Origin: Daphnia carinata
Taxonomy: Eukaryota; Arthropoda; Branchiopoda; Diplostraca; Daphniidae
Direction: 5' to 3'
Assembly: GCF_022539665.2 (NCBI RefSeq)
Contig: NC_081336.1
Location: 9,338,778-9,402,777, forward strand
Length of the DNA: 64,000 bases
The translations under genes and the position numbers were made by a program. Below the pieces are notes generated by a model. The model worked only from the letters and a program-made list of their open reading frames with translations, searched no databases and was not told the origin of the DNA. Below are positions 19,360 to 32,516 of the stretch, in pieces. The number at the start of each line of letters is the position of its first letter. Position 1 is the first letter of the stretch.

Positions 19360-21229
19360 TTACGCTTTCAATTTGTTGCCAGACAATTGTATTTGTTTTG
19401 TTTCAAATTCGTTCGTTTCAGAACGGCCTAGAAGGACAACAGTTCCATTAAGACTAATTTCCATGGCTATGACGTCGTCTAAGCAGTTTATCTTTTTTCG
19501 CGGTTCACTTGGATTGATTGAACTGAATAGTTGTTCCATCTCTTCCAGCGTTTTACCTTTCGTCTCTGGTAGCAAAAAGTAAACAAAGATGGCGCTCAAT
19601 AAAGTGCATCCGCAGAAGAAGTAGAAGGTCCCGTCTTTGCCCATTGCTCGCAACATGTCGGGGAAGAATCGGACCATCACGAAAGTGCAAAACAAATGGA
19701 AAGATGAGCTGATCCCGCCCAGCAGCGTTCGATATCGCAACGGGAACATTTCGCCCATGATGATGAACGGGACGTTACTGATCCCACCGGAATACGTAAC
19801 GAAGAAGACGATGAGAGATACGAGTGGCAGCCAACCAAAATAATCCGTTGCTTCTCTCTCGCCCCATTGACGTTGGAAATAGAAAAATGTGCCCATTGCT
19901 GTTAAAGGAATCGACGTGCTGATTGCGGAGACAATGTACAACATCCGCCTTCCGCATCGATCCACCTAAAATTAAAGGTATTAATGTTTTTCTTTTGTTG
20001 GTAGATGTCGACGTACCAGAAATCCCGAGGCGACGGTGAAAACCAATTGGACAGCGCCGACGATGATGGTGGCGTATCTTCCATCGATGGTGCTTCCGGC
20101 CGACTGGAAGATGCTCACGGTGTAGAATACAATGGCGTTGATTCCGGTTGTCTGCTGGAACAGCATGATGCTCAACGAGATGAATAAGGGCTTAACAACC
20201 GGCCCTGAAGTCAAAACATTGCGGAATTCTTGCAAGATCGTGTCATCCTGCCCACTTTTATTAGCCACACGACCCTGATGTTCTTTAATCCGCTCGATTT
20301 CGGCTTCGATGTTCGTCCCTCTGGTAATTTACAATCATCATCTTTCTTATAATCTTATATTTAAACGATGTATTTTACTTTCCACGTAACAGCTGAAGAG
20401 AATGTCGGGCCTCTTGATGCCGGCCCTTCGATGTGAGCCAAACTGGAGATTCCGGCAGGAAGAAAGATCCGGCCATGAAGAGGACGGGCAAACAGCCTAG
20501 AATCCAAGACAAGACGTGCCAATCCACGAACGATCCGATGATGTACGTCAACCACACGCCTAAAGCCAAAGAAGACGCTGTCATTGATCCCATCCGGCCT
20601 CGTATCCCAGGTGATGCGCATTCACTTATCTGTTCTTTTTAAAAAAATATCAAGTTGCATAAATTATTAAATTTTAATCATTTGAATTGTTTTTTGTACG
20701 TAGATTTGTGCTGCGGGGGTGGTGCATCCTGCTGCGAATCCCATCAGGAATCGTCCAACGTACAACATGGATTTATGTTTGCCGAAGTAGGTGAACCCAG
20801 TGATGAGGAATCCGCTAATGAAGATGAGGTAATGACAGATTAATGCATTCTTCCGGCCGTAGTATTGCATCGGTTTGTTGATGAAGAGCGATCCGAGCAT
20901 AGCCCCAAGCATTGGAAACGAAGCTGTTTTTATTTCGATAAGATATCAGTCGATAATCGAATTGAATTTGTGTTTTGATTTGTTTTACATATCCATTGGA
21001 AGTCGGATGAAGACATTTCAAAATCCAACGTGCGATTCAAGGATGGAATGCCTGGAGAACTCCATCCGCGGACGGAACCCATGGAAAAGTAGCCCCATGT
21101 TGCCCACACTGCCACGATCAACTATGAAACAATCGCATAAACAAAAGTGCACACCTGTTTAATGAGAAATCTGGAACTAACCTGAGGTAAGACTTTGTTT
21201 GGATTGTTGATCCACGGCTTGCTCATCAT
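19360..21229 (-). CDS. Tret1-like facilitated sugar (trehalose) transporter, copy A
   Basis: Six exons on the minus strand: 21229-21182, 21121-20989, 20923-20700, 20629-20379, 20320-20017 and 19965-19360. All junctions have GT/AG ends and keep frame, giving about 521 residues. The major-facilitator signatures are clear: MQYYGRKNAL after helix 2, PESPVWL before the central loop, FQQTTGINAIVFYTV in helix 7, DRCGRR, and PETKGKTLEEME near the end. Knowledge of this family points to a plasma-membrane uniporter for trehalose or related sugars. An ATG in frame at 21361 would add 44 residues. I prefer 21229 (MMSKPWINNPNKVLPQ) because the paralogues start at the equivalent point. An extra intron splits GFL/VDR, which is uninterrupted in the two other copies. 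Confidence 0.88.
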
Positions 21230-21361
21230 GATTGTCTTCTGTTGGCCAATGAACTTTGGATAGATGTGAACGACGTATGTAGTCTTGGCGTGTACACAGT
21301 GAACTATAGGCGCGTGACATGGATGTGACGTGCGTGACAAACAGCTTCCGGATTTCCCCAT

Positions 21362-22127
21362 TGCAAAATTTCGTGATTCAGTAAAAACATCGACAGGTAA
21401 ATCATTTCAATTGATGTGTCATGTCACGTATCTTCGCTATTAAAAGAAGAGTATGTTGCCATGGTGATAGTCTACTTAACGATGTTTGCTTGTTGTTGTT
21501 GTTTATGGGTGGAGCTGTAAAAACCTGTTTCACGTTGTGTGCTGCTAGGCTGTGTGGCCATCGTGTGATTTCCAATTGTCGGGGATTCCTCATTCAAGGG
21601 CGTAGAATTAGTTCACTCATTTCGGGCTGCTGTAGGTGTGGTCAACACAAGGGGAATTCCCCTCTTACAAGATAAGATATGTAAATGAGCTATACGGGAA
21701 TGATTACGTCCGCACCCTGTTCCCTTTTAAAAATGACGGGTTTGTTAGAGACAATCGATTTGGGCGAGTTGAAAAGTTGATTGGTCACTTTGGACGTTCA
21801 AACGTTTTCTTTTAAAAAGGTTCAGTGAGTACCTGCTAAGGGGAAATGTTGGCACGGAATGCGGGGCAGGTCCAATGCGCGCTCCGTTCCACCTGTAATT
21901 TGCTGAGGTTTTTCCCTCATCCCACAAAAAAAGTGACGTTTTGGAGGCAGTCGTGTTTTGGACGCATCCTTGGATACAACTGGATCACCACTGTCAATTG
22001 TTGGGTCTTAATTACCGTAACTGAATTAGAAAAAAAATGTAAACATTATCTCGTTCTATCACGCTGAATGATGTGTTAATTGATTTTTGCGTTGATTTAA
22101 AGGGATCATAGTTCGTCGAGGAATTCA
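21362..22127. other. Intergenic upstream of transporter A
   Basis: Contains the presumed transporter promoter. No TATA box, repeat or coding stretch that I can support. Confidence 0.4.
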
Positions 22128-22465
22128 TTGCAAGCCGTAAATCCAGGTGCAAAACCGGTAGAAAACAAGGTTGGTCATTTCTCTTATGTCAATCAAACTC
22201 AAAAGCATTCAGCGATTTGCACCGTGACGCAAGAAAACATGCGGATGCGCCAAACCATCAACAAAGTAATTACATCATTTCACTGTAATAAAAAAAAACA
22301 ATTTAAAAAAATATTAATTATTTTTAGACGGCGCATTGTATGAACCAATGGCTACGACAAACTCAACAACAAACTCAGAACGTCATTAAACTGGCCGAGA
22401 CGCTCAAAACGTCCATCCCGAACAACTCACGACACGATATAGACGCCATGATTAAACAGGTTAAT
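22128..22465 (+). pseudogene. Two-exon remnant of an unidentified gene
   Basis: An open stretch (YVNQTQKHSAICTVTQENMR...TINK) ends at a GT donor at 22267. A second exon of exactly 44 codons at 22328-22459 follows, flanked by TTTTTAG and a GT. It reads QNVIKLAETLKTSIPNNSRH with DIDAMIKQ. The first part has no ATG in frame, and a stop follows soon after the second exon, so the gene is incomplete. A more decayed copy lies at 26440-26705 beside the second astacin gene, and a short piece lies at 7562. I do not recognise the protein. Confidence 0.35.
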
Positions 22466-23033
22466 AAAATCAAATCATTTCTATTCTTATTTCATTAGAT
22501 TTGAAAACAAATAGTTGGTAATGTTTTAGATGAAAGTTCGTGAGTGCCGATGGGCTGAAGAAAGGGTGGCCTTTGAAGATATGCAAAAACGTTCGACGAG
22601 TCAATAACTTTCAATCAGCAACGAGGTAACTGCACATGTTTGTTTTTGTCGATGTGTGCACTTGCATGTAGACCGGTTTGGCTATTTGTCAATGTAATTC
22701 AGTTTGATCCGATTCCATTGCGGTGAATGACCGAACGGTAACACATTCAGGTCACTTATCTTGAGGACAACTTGTGGTCATTGACATAGTTTTCTTTTTA
22801 TCGAGTGTTTTCATTAAACCCTGTTTTAAACTCTTCAACGCAATTCATTAGGAATAAATCGATTCGATTAATTAGGTGTGGCTAAATTATCCAAACTCTG
22901 AAGTTGAGACGCTAGAAGAATCAAACGAAATGATATATTTAAAATGTATTGAAAATCAAATCACCAGAGGTGGATAAAGTCATTAAAGTGGAGAGGCTTT
23001 GCTTAAGAAACGTATGCAGAGTAAAGACGGGCA
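22466..23033. other. Intergenic
   Basis: A+T-rich spacer downstream of the first astacin gene. Nothing recognisable. Confidence 0.4.
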
Positions 23034-24494
23034 TTAGTAACCGCAGTACAACGCCTTCAATTTTCGGACGTCCGTCTTAAAAAAAAAAAAAATACCCAGG
23101 TAAGTGGATTAAATCAGTCAGTTTTTTTAAATCTCTGGACAACTCGTGTCAAATCGTAAGAGAGAAAAAAATGGAATTTGTTTTACCGAAGTCAGTCCCC
23201 TCGAATTTCCCAATGTCGATCTCCCATCCTTGGCTTCTATAGTCGGCCTGGAGGAATCAACAGCGAACGCGTATGCACTGTAATGCATGACGGAATCTAA
23301 TGAGGTAACATCATTAATTAGACCATAACTGCACAAGACCAATGTACGGAAAAATTATACTCAAATCGTAGCGTCCGAGAGAGTTAACTTCATCTGCCGG
23401 CTTCGGGGTGAACCATTGATGATTTCCTATCCAATCACATCATTTTTAATTGCCATTTTGATAAATATTGAGGCTGTTTTCAATGCATACTCGGTTCAAT
23501 GTTGTCGAAATTCACGGTGATGTAATTCTCTTGGTCAGGCCGCTCTTGTTCGTGATCAAATCCGACAGCGTGCATCAGTTCGTGAACGATGGTCGCTACG
23601 TGAACACATCCATCGTCGAGACTTAATTCCTGTGCGCCTCCAACTCTTCCCTTTTGCGCCCAGCACCTAATAACAATTGGGCATTAGTAGTTTTAAACTT
23701 AATTTTTATTTTGCAAATGTTGATTGTACCCGGGATTGTTTGCCCATCCGTTAATCGATTCTTGGCTTTTAATAATTTTGATGTAGTCGCTTTGGGTACG
23801 ACGTGGCACGAAACGGATGCAAGTCCTTTGATGGTACGTTGCCATAGCGGATCCGATGACTCGACGATCTTCCGGCGCTAAATGTTTTCAATTTGCAAAA
23901 GGTAAAATGTAGTTTTTAAGGAAAAAGGAGTTCAAAATCAGGTGCATACAAAAACTTCTGGAGATGACGTAGGGAACTTCCGCATTCGGCCATTTCATAT
24001 CCGTATTTTTATTGGCGTTTTTCGTGTTTCCCGGTAGTCCGTCGCCGCCCAGCAGTCCACTGCCTGGTTGTTTTTCCCACGGTTGTGTGCCGTGGTTGTC
24101 TATAAAAACTGTGTCCAACATTGATCGAATGATCGCAACATTTTAAATTGACTTGTTAACTTTAAACTGATTTTCTAAAACGTGTTTTGTTACCTGCTTT
24201 GCCCTGGACACCGCTATTGAATTCTTCATCGGTTAACGGTTCCCCGGCTTCAAACACAACTTCGTTCTGATTATCCATGCAACAATTAGACATTGATTAA
24301 GGTAAATTTCCAAAATATATTACACGTCACAGATATAGGAAATTCAAAGGAAAATTTCAAGGCAAACTTACCCGGTCCAGCTGATTTTCATTTTCTGCCC
24401 AGACGGGATTGGCTTCACCACAAGTGGCCCAGCAGCAGACGATCACCACACAAGCAGCCGAAAAGAGGTAACTAGATTTCGATTTGGTAGCCAT
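23034..24494 (-). CDS. Astacin-family zinc metalloprotease A (295 aa)
   Basis: Eight coding exons, all frame-consistent: 24494-24372, 24266-24194, 24099-23950, 23877-23730, 23666-23491, 23426-23361, 23296-23187 and 23075-23034. Signal peptide MATKSKSSYLFSAACVVIVC and a short propeptide are followed by the catalytic domain. VPYVIS starts the domain, then TCIRFVPR, the zinc site HELMHAVGFDHEQERPDQ (three His plus catalytic Glu), and the Met-turn SVMHYSAYAF. There is no CUB or EGF extension, so this is a minimal secreted protease of usual nas/astacin core length. Such enzymes act in digestion, moulting or matrix turnover. Which one applies cannot be told from sequence. The gene pairs with astacin B in exon sizes (123, 73, 148, 176, 66, 110 and 42 nt identical). 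Confidence 0.88.
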
Positions 24495-24515
24495 ATCGAT
24501 TCAAGCGTCCTTTTT

Positions 24516-24667
24516 CTGAAATTGATTGTATTAAAACTTAAACATGTGACTTCATTTGAAACAGGAAAAGATAACAAACAACTTACCCCCAAAAAACTTG
24601 CGATACAGCCACGGATTGCCGTTAAAGGAATGATGAAAAATATAGCTAGTGATGGTTGCTTTTTATA
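24516..24667 (-). promoter_or_regulatory. TATA box and 5'-UTR intron of astacin A
   Basis: On the minus strand TATAAAAAG occupies 24667-24659. A donor GTAAGT at 24586 and an acceptor CAG at 24518-24516 define a 71-bp intron just before the start codon. The second astacin gene has the same arrangement and the third a similar one. Confidence 0.55.
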
Positions 24668-24699
24668 GGACTCTGTAGATTAGGATTGATACAACTACG

Positions 24700-25640
24700 C
24701 ATTCATCGAGAGCAGGTGCGTATTGGAGCAAATATTGGGACCTGTAAATACAGCAGCGGAAGCACAATGGACAAATCTGGTAAGGCTGGTAGGTAGCCGT
24801 GAGCTCGTATCGTTGATAAAGTACGAACTGAAGGACACATATGCATGTCAATGCAGCTGTGATTACCATTAATTAAGTGGCGTCTGTTTGCTCTACCCAT
24901 AAACGCGGATGTTCCGAACATTGTGGAATGAATGGGTGCTAATTATTATTATTTTTTTTTTTGGCAAGTCGTGATAAAAATGGAAATAAGAACTAATTAT
25001 ACGATTAGGACTCTGCAACTGTCGCCAAGCCTTTACGTTTAGTGGATTGTCTTCTGCTTCTGTCTTACATCAAATGTTGTGGTAATTTAACAAAACGAGA
25101 ATAGTATAATGGTTCGAATGTTGTCACTTTGGGCACAAAAAAATTAAATTAAATTAAATTAAAGATGTTTAAGTTAAATTGAAGATCTCTACCGTTGTTG
25201 TCAGCTAAACGGGTCACTTAGTTCAGCCATCTACCGGCCAAACGCGCCCTTTTGGGAGAAAGGATTTGCGCCCTCTTAGTCGGCCATCATAAAATTTTGT
25301 TTCTCTCCCACTGTGTTAATCTACTACCTGCATTACGTTTCTTTCCGTCTCTTTACTTAGCAAACATGAAAGTAAAATGGAAAATCGTGGAGCTTGAGAA
25401 AGGGGTTGCAAAATCTGCATAGAAAGTAAAAACACAGCAGGGTTTGCAATAAGACGACCAGGTAAGTGCAACTAGGGTAAGGACGTGATAGTATCAGCCA
25501 TTATGCATTTGTGTTATCCCTTTCTCTTAGTCGTGGCGCTTTAATGTTTTTAGGAAAAAGGGAGAGTTTAATGTGCTTCGAATCCAGTACACACAGGAAT
25601 GTATAAATAAGAAGTGGGGTGAATGAAATCTCTCCTTTCC
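24700..25640. other. Intergenic
   Basis: No gene seen. A short run of AAATT/TTAAA units lies near 25140-25165. Confidence 0.4.
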
Positions 25641-25642
25641 TT

Positions 25643-25670
25643 TTTTCTCTTTCAAATGTGAAAGAGAAAA
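25643..25670. repeat. Perfect 12-bp hairpin
   Basis: TTTTCTCTTTCA, a four-base loop AATG, then TGAAAGAGAAAA. It lies in a spacer with no neighbouring gene, and its function is unknown. Confidence 0.6.
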
Positions 25671-25949
25671 TGAAAACAGGTGTCATGGAGTTAAGGCCTT
25701 TTTATGTAAGCCATTCTTCTTAAGGTACATTATCTGTTAGCTCTTCTCATACAGAGAAGTCGTTACGTCCTCGTCCTTAGATCTTTTCCAACTCAAAACA
25801 GTTTCGTCTCAATCGTTTTAGATATTGTGTTCTATTGCGAAGATCAAGTCTTGTGCTAATGATTTGCCAAATGGGAAACCTAAAATAAATCTAAAGTGGA
25901 ATGTATTCACTTCAAATCACTCTGGCACATCCACCAATTCCGACAGAGA

Positions 25950-26400
25950 AGCAACAACTGAACACACCTTTTTCTTGATACAGGTATTCCCTTGTTCGAT
26001 GATTAACATTTCGTTCACGTCGCCCTTCACGTTCTACTTTGTTTAATAGACTTGTTTGAAATTCATTACTGGTTACGTTTACAACTAGGATGTGGCAGCC
26101 TCCCATTACCTATTGCAATTCTATACTTTTTTTTGGCTATTGCTGGAGGCATCTTTGCCATTTAGAGATTTGGGCGTCAATTGCCGTAGACGATTTAGGG
26201 ATTCTGAAGGATGTTTGTCATGCCTATCACAAACTAGTCACGGGGTTCATTGAATTGCCAAACAACGCGCGTCGTTCTTGCTACATCTATTTAGATTTTT
26301 GGCTAATGCTACACCAAGATTTAAAAAGAAACCATGTGGATCAAGAATCCAACCCAAAACATTCCCGTAGGCGAATTACTATCAAAAACTTTAAGTAAAA
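25950..26400. repeat. Dispersed block, copy 3 (diverged)
   Basis: Starts with CAGGTATTCCCTTGTTCGAT, continues with TTTAATAGACTTGTTTGAAA and ACTAGGATGTGGCAG, and later has CCTATCACAAACTAGTCACG and a terminal CATTCCCGTAG. These match the copies at 2340 and 29200, but the coding-like frame is lost. Confidence 0.6.
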
Positions 26401-26439
26401 AGTAATAGTTTTCAGTTAAGATTGACATAATTATGACGT

Positions 26440-26705
26440 TTTTCCACGCAGGTGATTGTGGAACCAATTGGCATTTGTTAATTGAAATAACATTAACCGA
26501 CAGAAGACATAGATGATTTTCCTAATATAAATCAGACTCAAGAGCATTCTTCGCTTTACATCGTGTCGCAAGAAAACATGCAGTGGATTCAGCAAAATTC
26601 TATAAAAAACTAAGAACAAGATAAAGCTTACGGTCACGCTGAAGACGTCCATCCCGAACTAAAACAACTCACGGCACGATTTGAACGCAATGATAACACA
26701 GGTAA
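26440..26705 (+). pseudogene. Decayed copy of the unidentified exon pair
   Basis: Matches 22128-22459: CAGACTCAAGAGCATTC, CGCAAGAAAACATGC, and KTSIPN, stop, NNSRHDLNAMITQ followed by a donor GTAAGC. The in-frame stop and the lost intron show decay. It sits beside astacin B exactly as the better copy sits beside astacin A, which marks the duplication boundary. Confidence 0.6.
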
Positions 26706-26924
26706 GCAAACGAATCATTTCTATCGCTTATCTTTCGTTATTCTTAAAAACAAATTAAAGGAGATTGTGCTTGTGAATATAGTGTGAACAGAAAGGAACG
26801 CAAAGAATGCAATGCATGTTAAATGTATTAAAGATAATCTATATGTAAAACAAAAGACATTGATTAGCAAGACGAGCGTTCGAATGATCGTACTCGGAAA
26901 TCGTAATCCCAAAGATGAAGAGAA

Positions 26925-28400
26925 CTAAGATTTGCAGTACAATTTCTTCAGTTTTTCGACATCAGTCTAATGAATGCCCAGTTAAAACAGAAAAGAAAAA
27001 AAAATGTCTTTGTAGATGCAACGTCACAAGCAAATGTTAAGGTAGTTGAAAGTGTGCTCTTAAATTTGTTTACCGCAGTAAGTCCATTTCTGTTTCCCAT
27101 CGTTGTCTTTCCTGTTTTTGAAACCATGGTCGGTTTTGACGAATCGATGGCGAAAGCGTAAGCGTTGTAATGCATAACCGAATCTGAAAAGAGGTCGACA
27201 ATTAGCGTAAGCAGAACTGAACAACATGAAGTCATCATTACTTATGTCGTAGCGCCCAATAGAGTTAATGGCATCTTTCGGCTTGGGGGTGAACCACTGT
27301 TGATTTTCTGTACCAATCAAATCATCGTCGCATTGCGATCGAGTTCCTGTTTTAATCAAACGGCTCTCCGTTGTTCAAACGGTAAACTAAATTTTGTATG
27401 ATTACCTTTTTTGATGTTGTCGTATTTCACGACAATGAAATTCTTTTGATCAGGTCGTTCTTGTTCGTGATCGAATCCAAGGGCGTGCATAAGTTCGTGA
27501 GTCACTGTCGCACGGTTAACGCATGCGCCGTCAAGACTCAATTCCTGCGCGTTTCCAGCTCTCCCTTTTAGTGACCAGCAGCTAATTAAAGCAAATTTAC
27601 ATGGTAACATTTTTTAAATATGAAACAGTTTGTAAATAATATCTTGTAGCAATTAGGTCATACCCGGGATTGTTTTGCTGTCCGCTCGTCGATTCTCGGC
27701 TTCGAATAATTTTCACGTAGTCCTTTTGAGTGCCGCGTGCCACGAAACGAATGCAAGTCATTTGGTGGTACATTGCCATAGCGGACGCGATGATTCGACG
27801 ATCTTCCGCCGCTATTTAAAACAAGTGAAGGGACGGAATTGTTTTAGGAAAAACGCGAATTCATTTGAAATGCAGCACATACAAAAACTCTTGGAGATAA
27901 CGTAGGGAACTTGCGCGTTCGGCCATTTCAAATCTGCGTTCTTATTGGCGTTTTTCTTGTCTCCAGGTACCACATCACCACCTAGCAGCCCGTTGTACGA
28001 TTGTTTTTCCCACGGTTGAGCACCGTCCACAGAAGCTAAATGGAGCAGTCATGAAAGAGCATCAAAACATTTTAATGCAGGTTTGTTTTCAGTCTTAAAT
28101 GTATATATTTCATTATCGTAGTGTGTTACCTGTCTTCCCCTGAGCATCGCTGTTGAATTCTTCGTCAGTTAATGGTTCTCCGGCTTCAAACGCGACTTCG
28201 TTCTAATTTTCACGCAACATTTAAGTATCATCGACTAAATTTTAACACTTGCCATACGGTTATCTAAATTTCTTTACCTGTTCCAGGTGGTTACCATTTT
28301 CTGCCCAGACAGGATTAGCTCCAATAGAATTGGTCCAGAAGCAAATCATCGCTATAGTTAAGAAGGAAAGCAGGCAGTAGGGGTCCAGTTGGTTCGCCAT
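26925..28400 (-). CDS. Astacin-family zinc metalloprotease B (296 aa)
   Basis: Eight coding exons at 28400-28278, 28202-28130, 28035-27883, 27811-27664, 27581-27406, 27307-27242, 27183-27074 and 26966-26925. Sizes are the same as in copy A except that exon 3 is 3 nt longer. It has a signal peptide (MANQLDPYCLLSFLTIAMIC), a propeptide, VPYVIS, TCIRFVAR, the zinc site HELMHALGFDHEQERPDQ, and the Met-turn SVMHYNAYAF. All catalytic residues are present and frame is kept at every junction. It is a tandem duplicate of copy A with moderate divergence, so both are probably expressed secreted proteases. Confidence 0.88.
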
Positions 28401-28419
28401 TTCGATTCAAGGTACGTTT

Positions 28420-28559
28420 CTGAAATGTTTTTATTGAACAATTTTAACATGTAATATCATTCGCGACAGCTTAAAGAAGAGCAACTCACCGCTTAGCCAC
28501 CGAATTGGAGAGCAAAGGAACGATTGGAAACATACATGATCATGGTCTTTTTTTTTATA
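28420..28559 (-). promoter_or_regulatory. TATA box and 5'-UTR intron of astacin B
   Basis: TATAAAAAA at 28559-28551 on the minus strand. Donor GTGAGT at 28489 and acceptor CAG at 28422-28420 form a 70-bp intron before the start codon, parallel to copy A. Confidence 0.5.
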
Positions 28560-28689
28560 GAGGTAACAACATAAGGATTTACTGATACACCCACACGTTA
28601 ATAATGCACTAGAGTCTTCGTCAGAGCAGATGGTGTTGGAACAGTTGGTGGGACGTGTCAATACTGGAAATGTCAACGGCTTGTTATAG

Positions 28690-29199
28690 GTGGTTTTGAT
28701 TCGGATGATGTGCAGTTCAAGGGGTGTACGGCGGATGTGTGCACTCGCATATTGATGCAACTGTGCCCACAATTAATAAAGGTTAGAGGTGTTGCTCATC
28801 TTTCCGAATTAGTCGGTATGCCGGATACTGCGATTGCAGATATTCACTTACATGTTTCCGGGCCATTTACTCTAATGAAATCGGCAGTTTCAAGAGAACT
28901 CAACGCATCATATCTCTTCCAATGAAAAAAGTATACCATATTCTATTTATTGTGGGTACCATCCACTCAATTTAATTTCTTTCTTATTTTTTTGTTCGAA
29001 ACAGTTGCCATGCAAATTGATGGTGAAACAGGCGGAAGAAAGAATCTGTCACGGTCGTCAGAATAAGCGAAGAGTTGTTGCCGAATTCCAATGTATTGTG
29101 TGCTACACTCCAGTTAGGTCGAATGACAACTTGGATGATTCACTTTGAATCAACCTGATGCATCCACCAATTCCGACTGAGAAATAACTGCACACGCTT
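28690..29199. other. Intergenic
   Basis: Only a 71-codon open stretch on the plus strand (28710-28925) without any recognisable feature. Confidence 0.35.
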
Positions 29200-29990
29200 T
29201 TCTCGTAGCGCAGGTATTCCCTTTTTCGTTGATTAACAGTTCATCGACACTATTCACGTTTCATTTTGTTTAATAGACTTGTTTAAAATTCATTCCTGGT
29301 TAATTTTACAACCAGGATGTGACAGTCTGTTTCTATGGCTACGGTTTGTCGAATTCCGCCACGTTCGAGAAGGGACGTGACGGTAATGCTGCTGATCGAA
29401 AATTAGTATTTGCAACTATATTCTCTTGTCAGTTTATTGACGACATCGTTGCCATTCAGAAACTTTGGGGAATCCAAAGGCTGTTTGTAATGCACATCAC
29501 AAACTAGGCACGCGCTTCATTTACTTGGTAAGCTACACACGTCGTTCTTGCTGATTCTATTTAGGTCTTTGGCCATCAGTGGATCATCAAGACAGACAAA
29601 TCGTTAAAGGAGAATTCAACAGGGAATTCCCGCAGGTATGTTACTACCTAGATTGTAAACAATATAATTTTTTTTAGTTTCATATGACCTGATTATAAAT
29701 GTTTTTCAAGCAAAAGATTGCGGAAGTAGTCTGAATATATCGGTTGACTCCACGTCGTTGGAAACGCATCCAGAGATTGGGATTTTACTTTATATTGAAT
29801 ATCTGTTAATGTAGCAGATCAATTGAATTTGAACCTCCCGAAAGTTTGTGCATGCATAAAGGTAATTAATTTTTTAAAATTTATCCAATAATTAAAGGCA
29901 GGTAGATTTTACTGAAATGTATTGGTGTCAACTACATAAAATACTAACTATTCCAGTCACAGACTTGTCTACAATGATTTAAGTTGCAAC
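29200..29990. repeat. Dispersed block, copy 4 (best preserved)
   Basis: The plus strand has VCFYGYGLSNSATFEKGRDG followed by NAADRKLVFATI, then AIQKLWGIQRLF, then a candidate acceptor and a further exon-like stretch ending at CCCGCAG. The block lies directly behind the astacin C stop, just as copies 1 and 2 lie behind NACHT-1 and NACHT-2. No protein family is recognised. Confidence 0.6.
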
Positions 29991-30021
29991 GTCATTGTCC
30001 ACCAGCCGAAGCGTCGCCCTT

Positions 30022-31454
<1,433 letters not shown>

Positions 31455-31636
31455 TTTCCTGCTGTGAGAAAATTAACAAATGATGATTGAAATACAATCT
31501 CAGTCATACAAATTATAAATAAACATTAAATTTATTACACTTATGGAAAGTTGGACTTTAGAAATGCTTGCTGTGGCAAAAGACTTCAACGAAGTAACCA
31601 AAAGCTGATGGTTGTTCCTTGCTTTTCCACCTGCCT

Positions 31637-31645
31637 CTTTATATA
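31637..31645 (-). promoter_or_regulatory. TATA box of astacin C
   Basis: TATATAAAG on the minus strand, 191 bp upstream of the start codon. A CTCACAG acceptor just before the ATG suggests a 5'-UTR intron, but the donor is unclear. Confidence 0.5.
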
Positions 31646-31649
31646 GGTG

Positions 31650-32516
31650 CTCTGCTTAACACTTATCACAAGCTAAACCAATGCAATAAAAGGTCTAATC
31701 TAAAGTCAAATGATTATGTCAAACATTTTGAAACTTCTCCAACTATTACCTGAATGTATTTAAAGAATCCATTAGCATAATAATAGCACAAGAAGTGCAT
31801 TATCTTGTGACATGGCAGGGGTTCATTTGAGTCATCCTACGAAATGTACCGGATGTCAATAAACGCCCGCCGATGATATAGGTTTTAGGTATACGTGTTT
31901 GACATCCTGTTGGTAACGTCGATGTTGAATGAGAATCTTCAGATGTCGGTAAAACATGTACCTGTTGTATAATTCAAATTTAGATTCTTATCACTGTAGA
32001 CATAACACGTAGTTAACATTAGTTTTGTTGGCTGTGGTTAGTAACAAACGTAAACGTTGTGGATTTCCGGTTTAGTTATCTGTCTTCCCATCTCTACCGA
32101 CAATCCACTTGTTTGCGTCAGTAAACAGTTTGTGCTTGTAAAAGCCGGAAACTACAAACCGAAGGGTAACAAACACTCAGATATTTACCAGTAAACAATC
32201 ATGATAACACAGCACACACTGGTTTTGTAATCCAAGGAAAACGTATCGACATTCGATCGCCCACAGGTCATGCTGCTTTTCCTATTTCTCCAAGGCAATT
32301 TGGTGAAAGGAAGGGTAAGCAACATCGAGAGGCAAAGAGTAAGACGAAAACAAAACAAAATTAAAAGAAAAAAAAATCGTTCTCTTCCTCCCAATCCCTT
32401 TGCAAATCACCTTCGCTTAACGGATTCGGCATTTGCTCTTTCGACCGTGGCATCACTCAGACATGCCGTAACTTGTTCTCGCCAGTCCGCCATTTTGTTC
32501 ACATCGTTTGTCGTGT
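31650..32516. other. Spacer shared with 36598-37115
   Basis: No gene. The part from about 31750 recurs downstream (for example TATTTAAAGAATCCATTAGC and the CCAGTAAACAATC region) as part of the duplication that produced the second C1q gene. Confidence 0.5.

Noticed and set aside
25140-25165. AAATT repeat as a regulatory array
   Set aside because: Only about four units; ordinary simple sequence.
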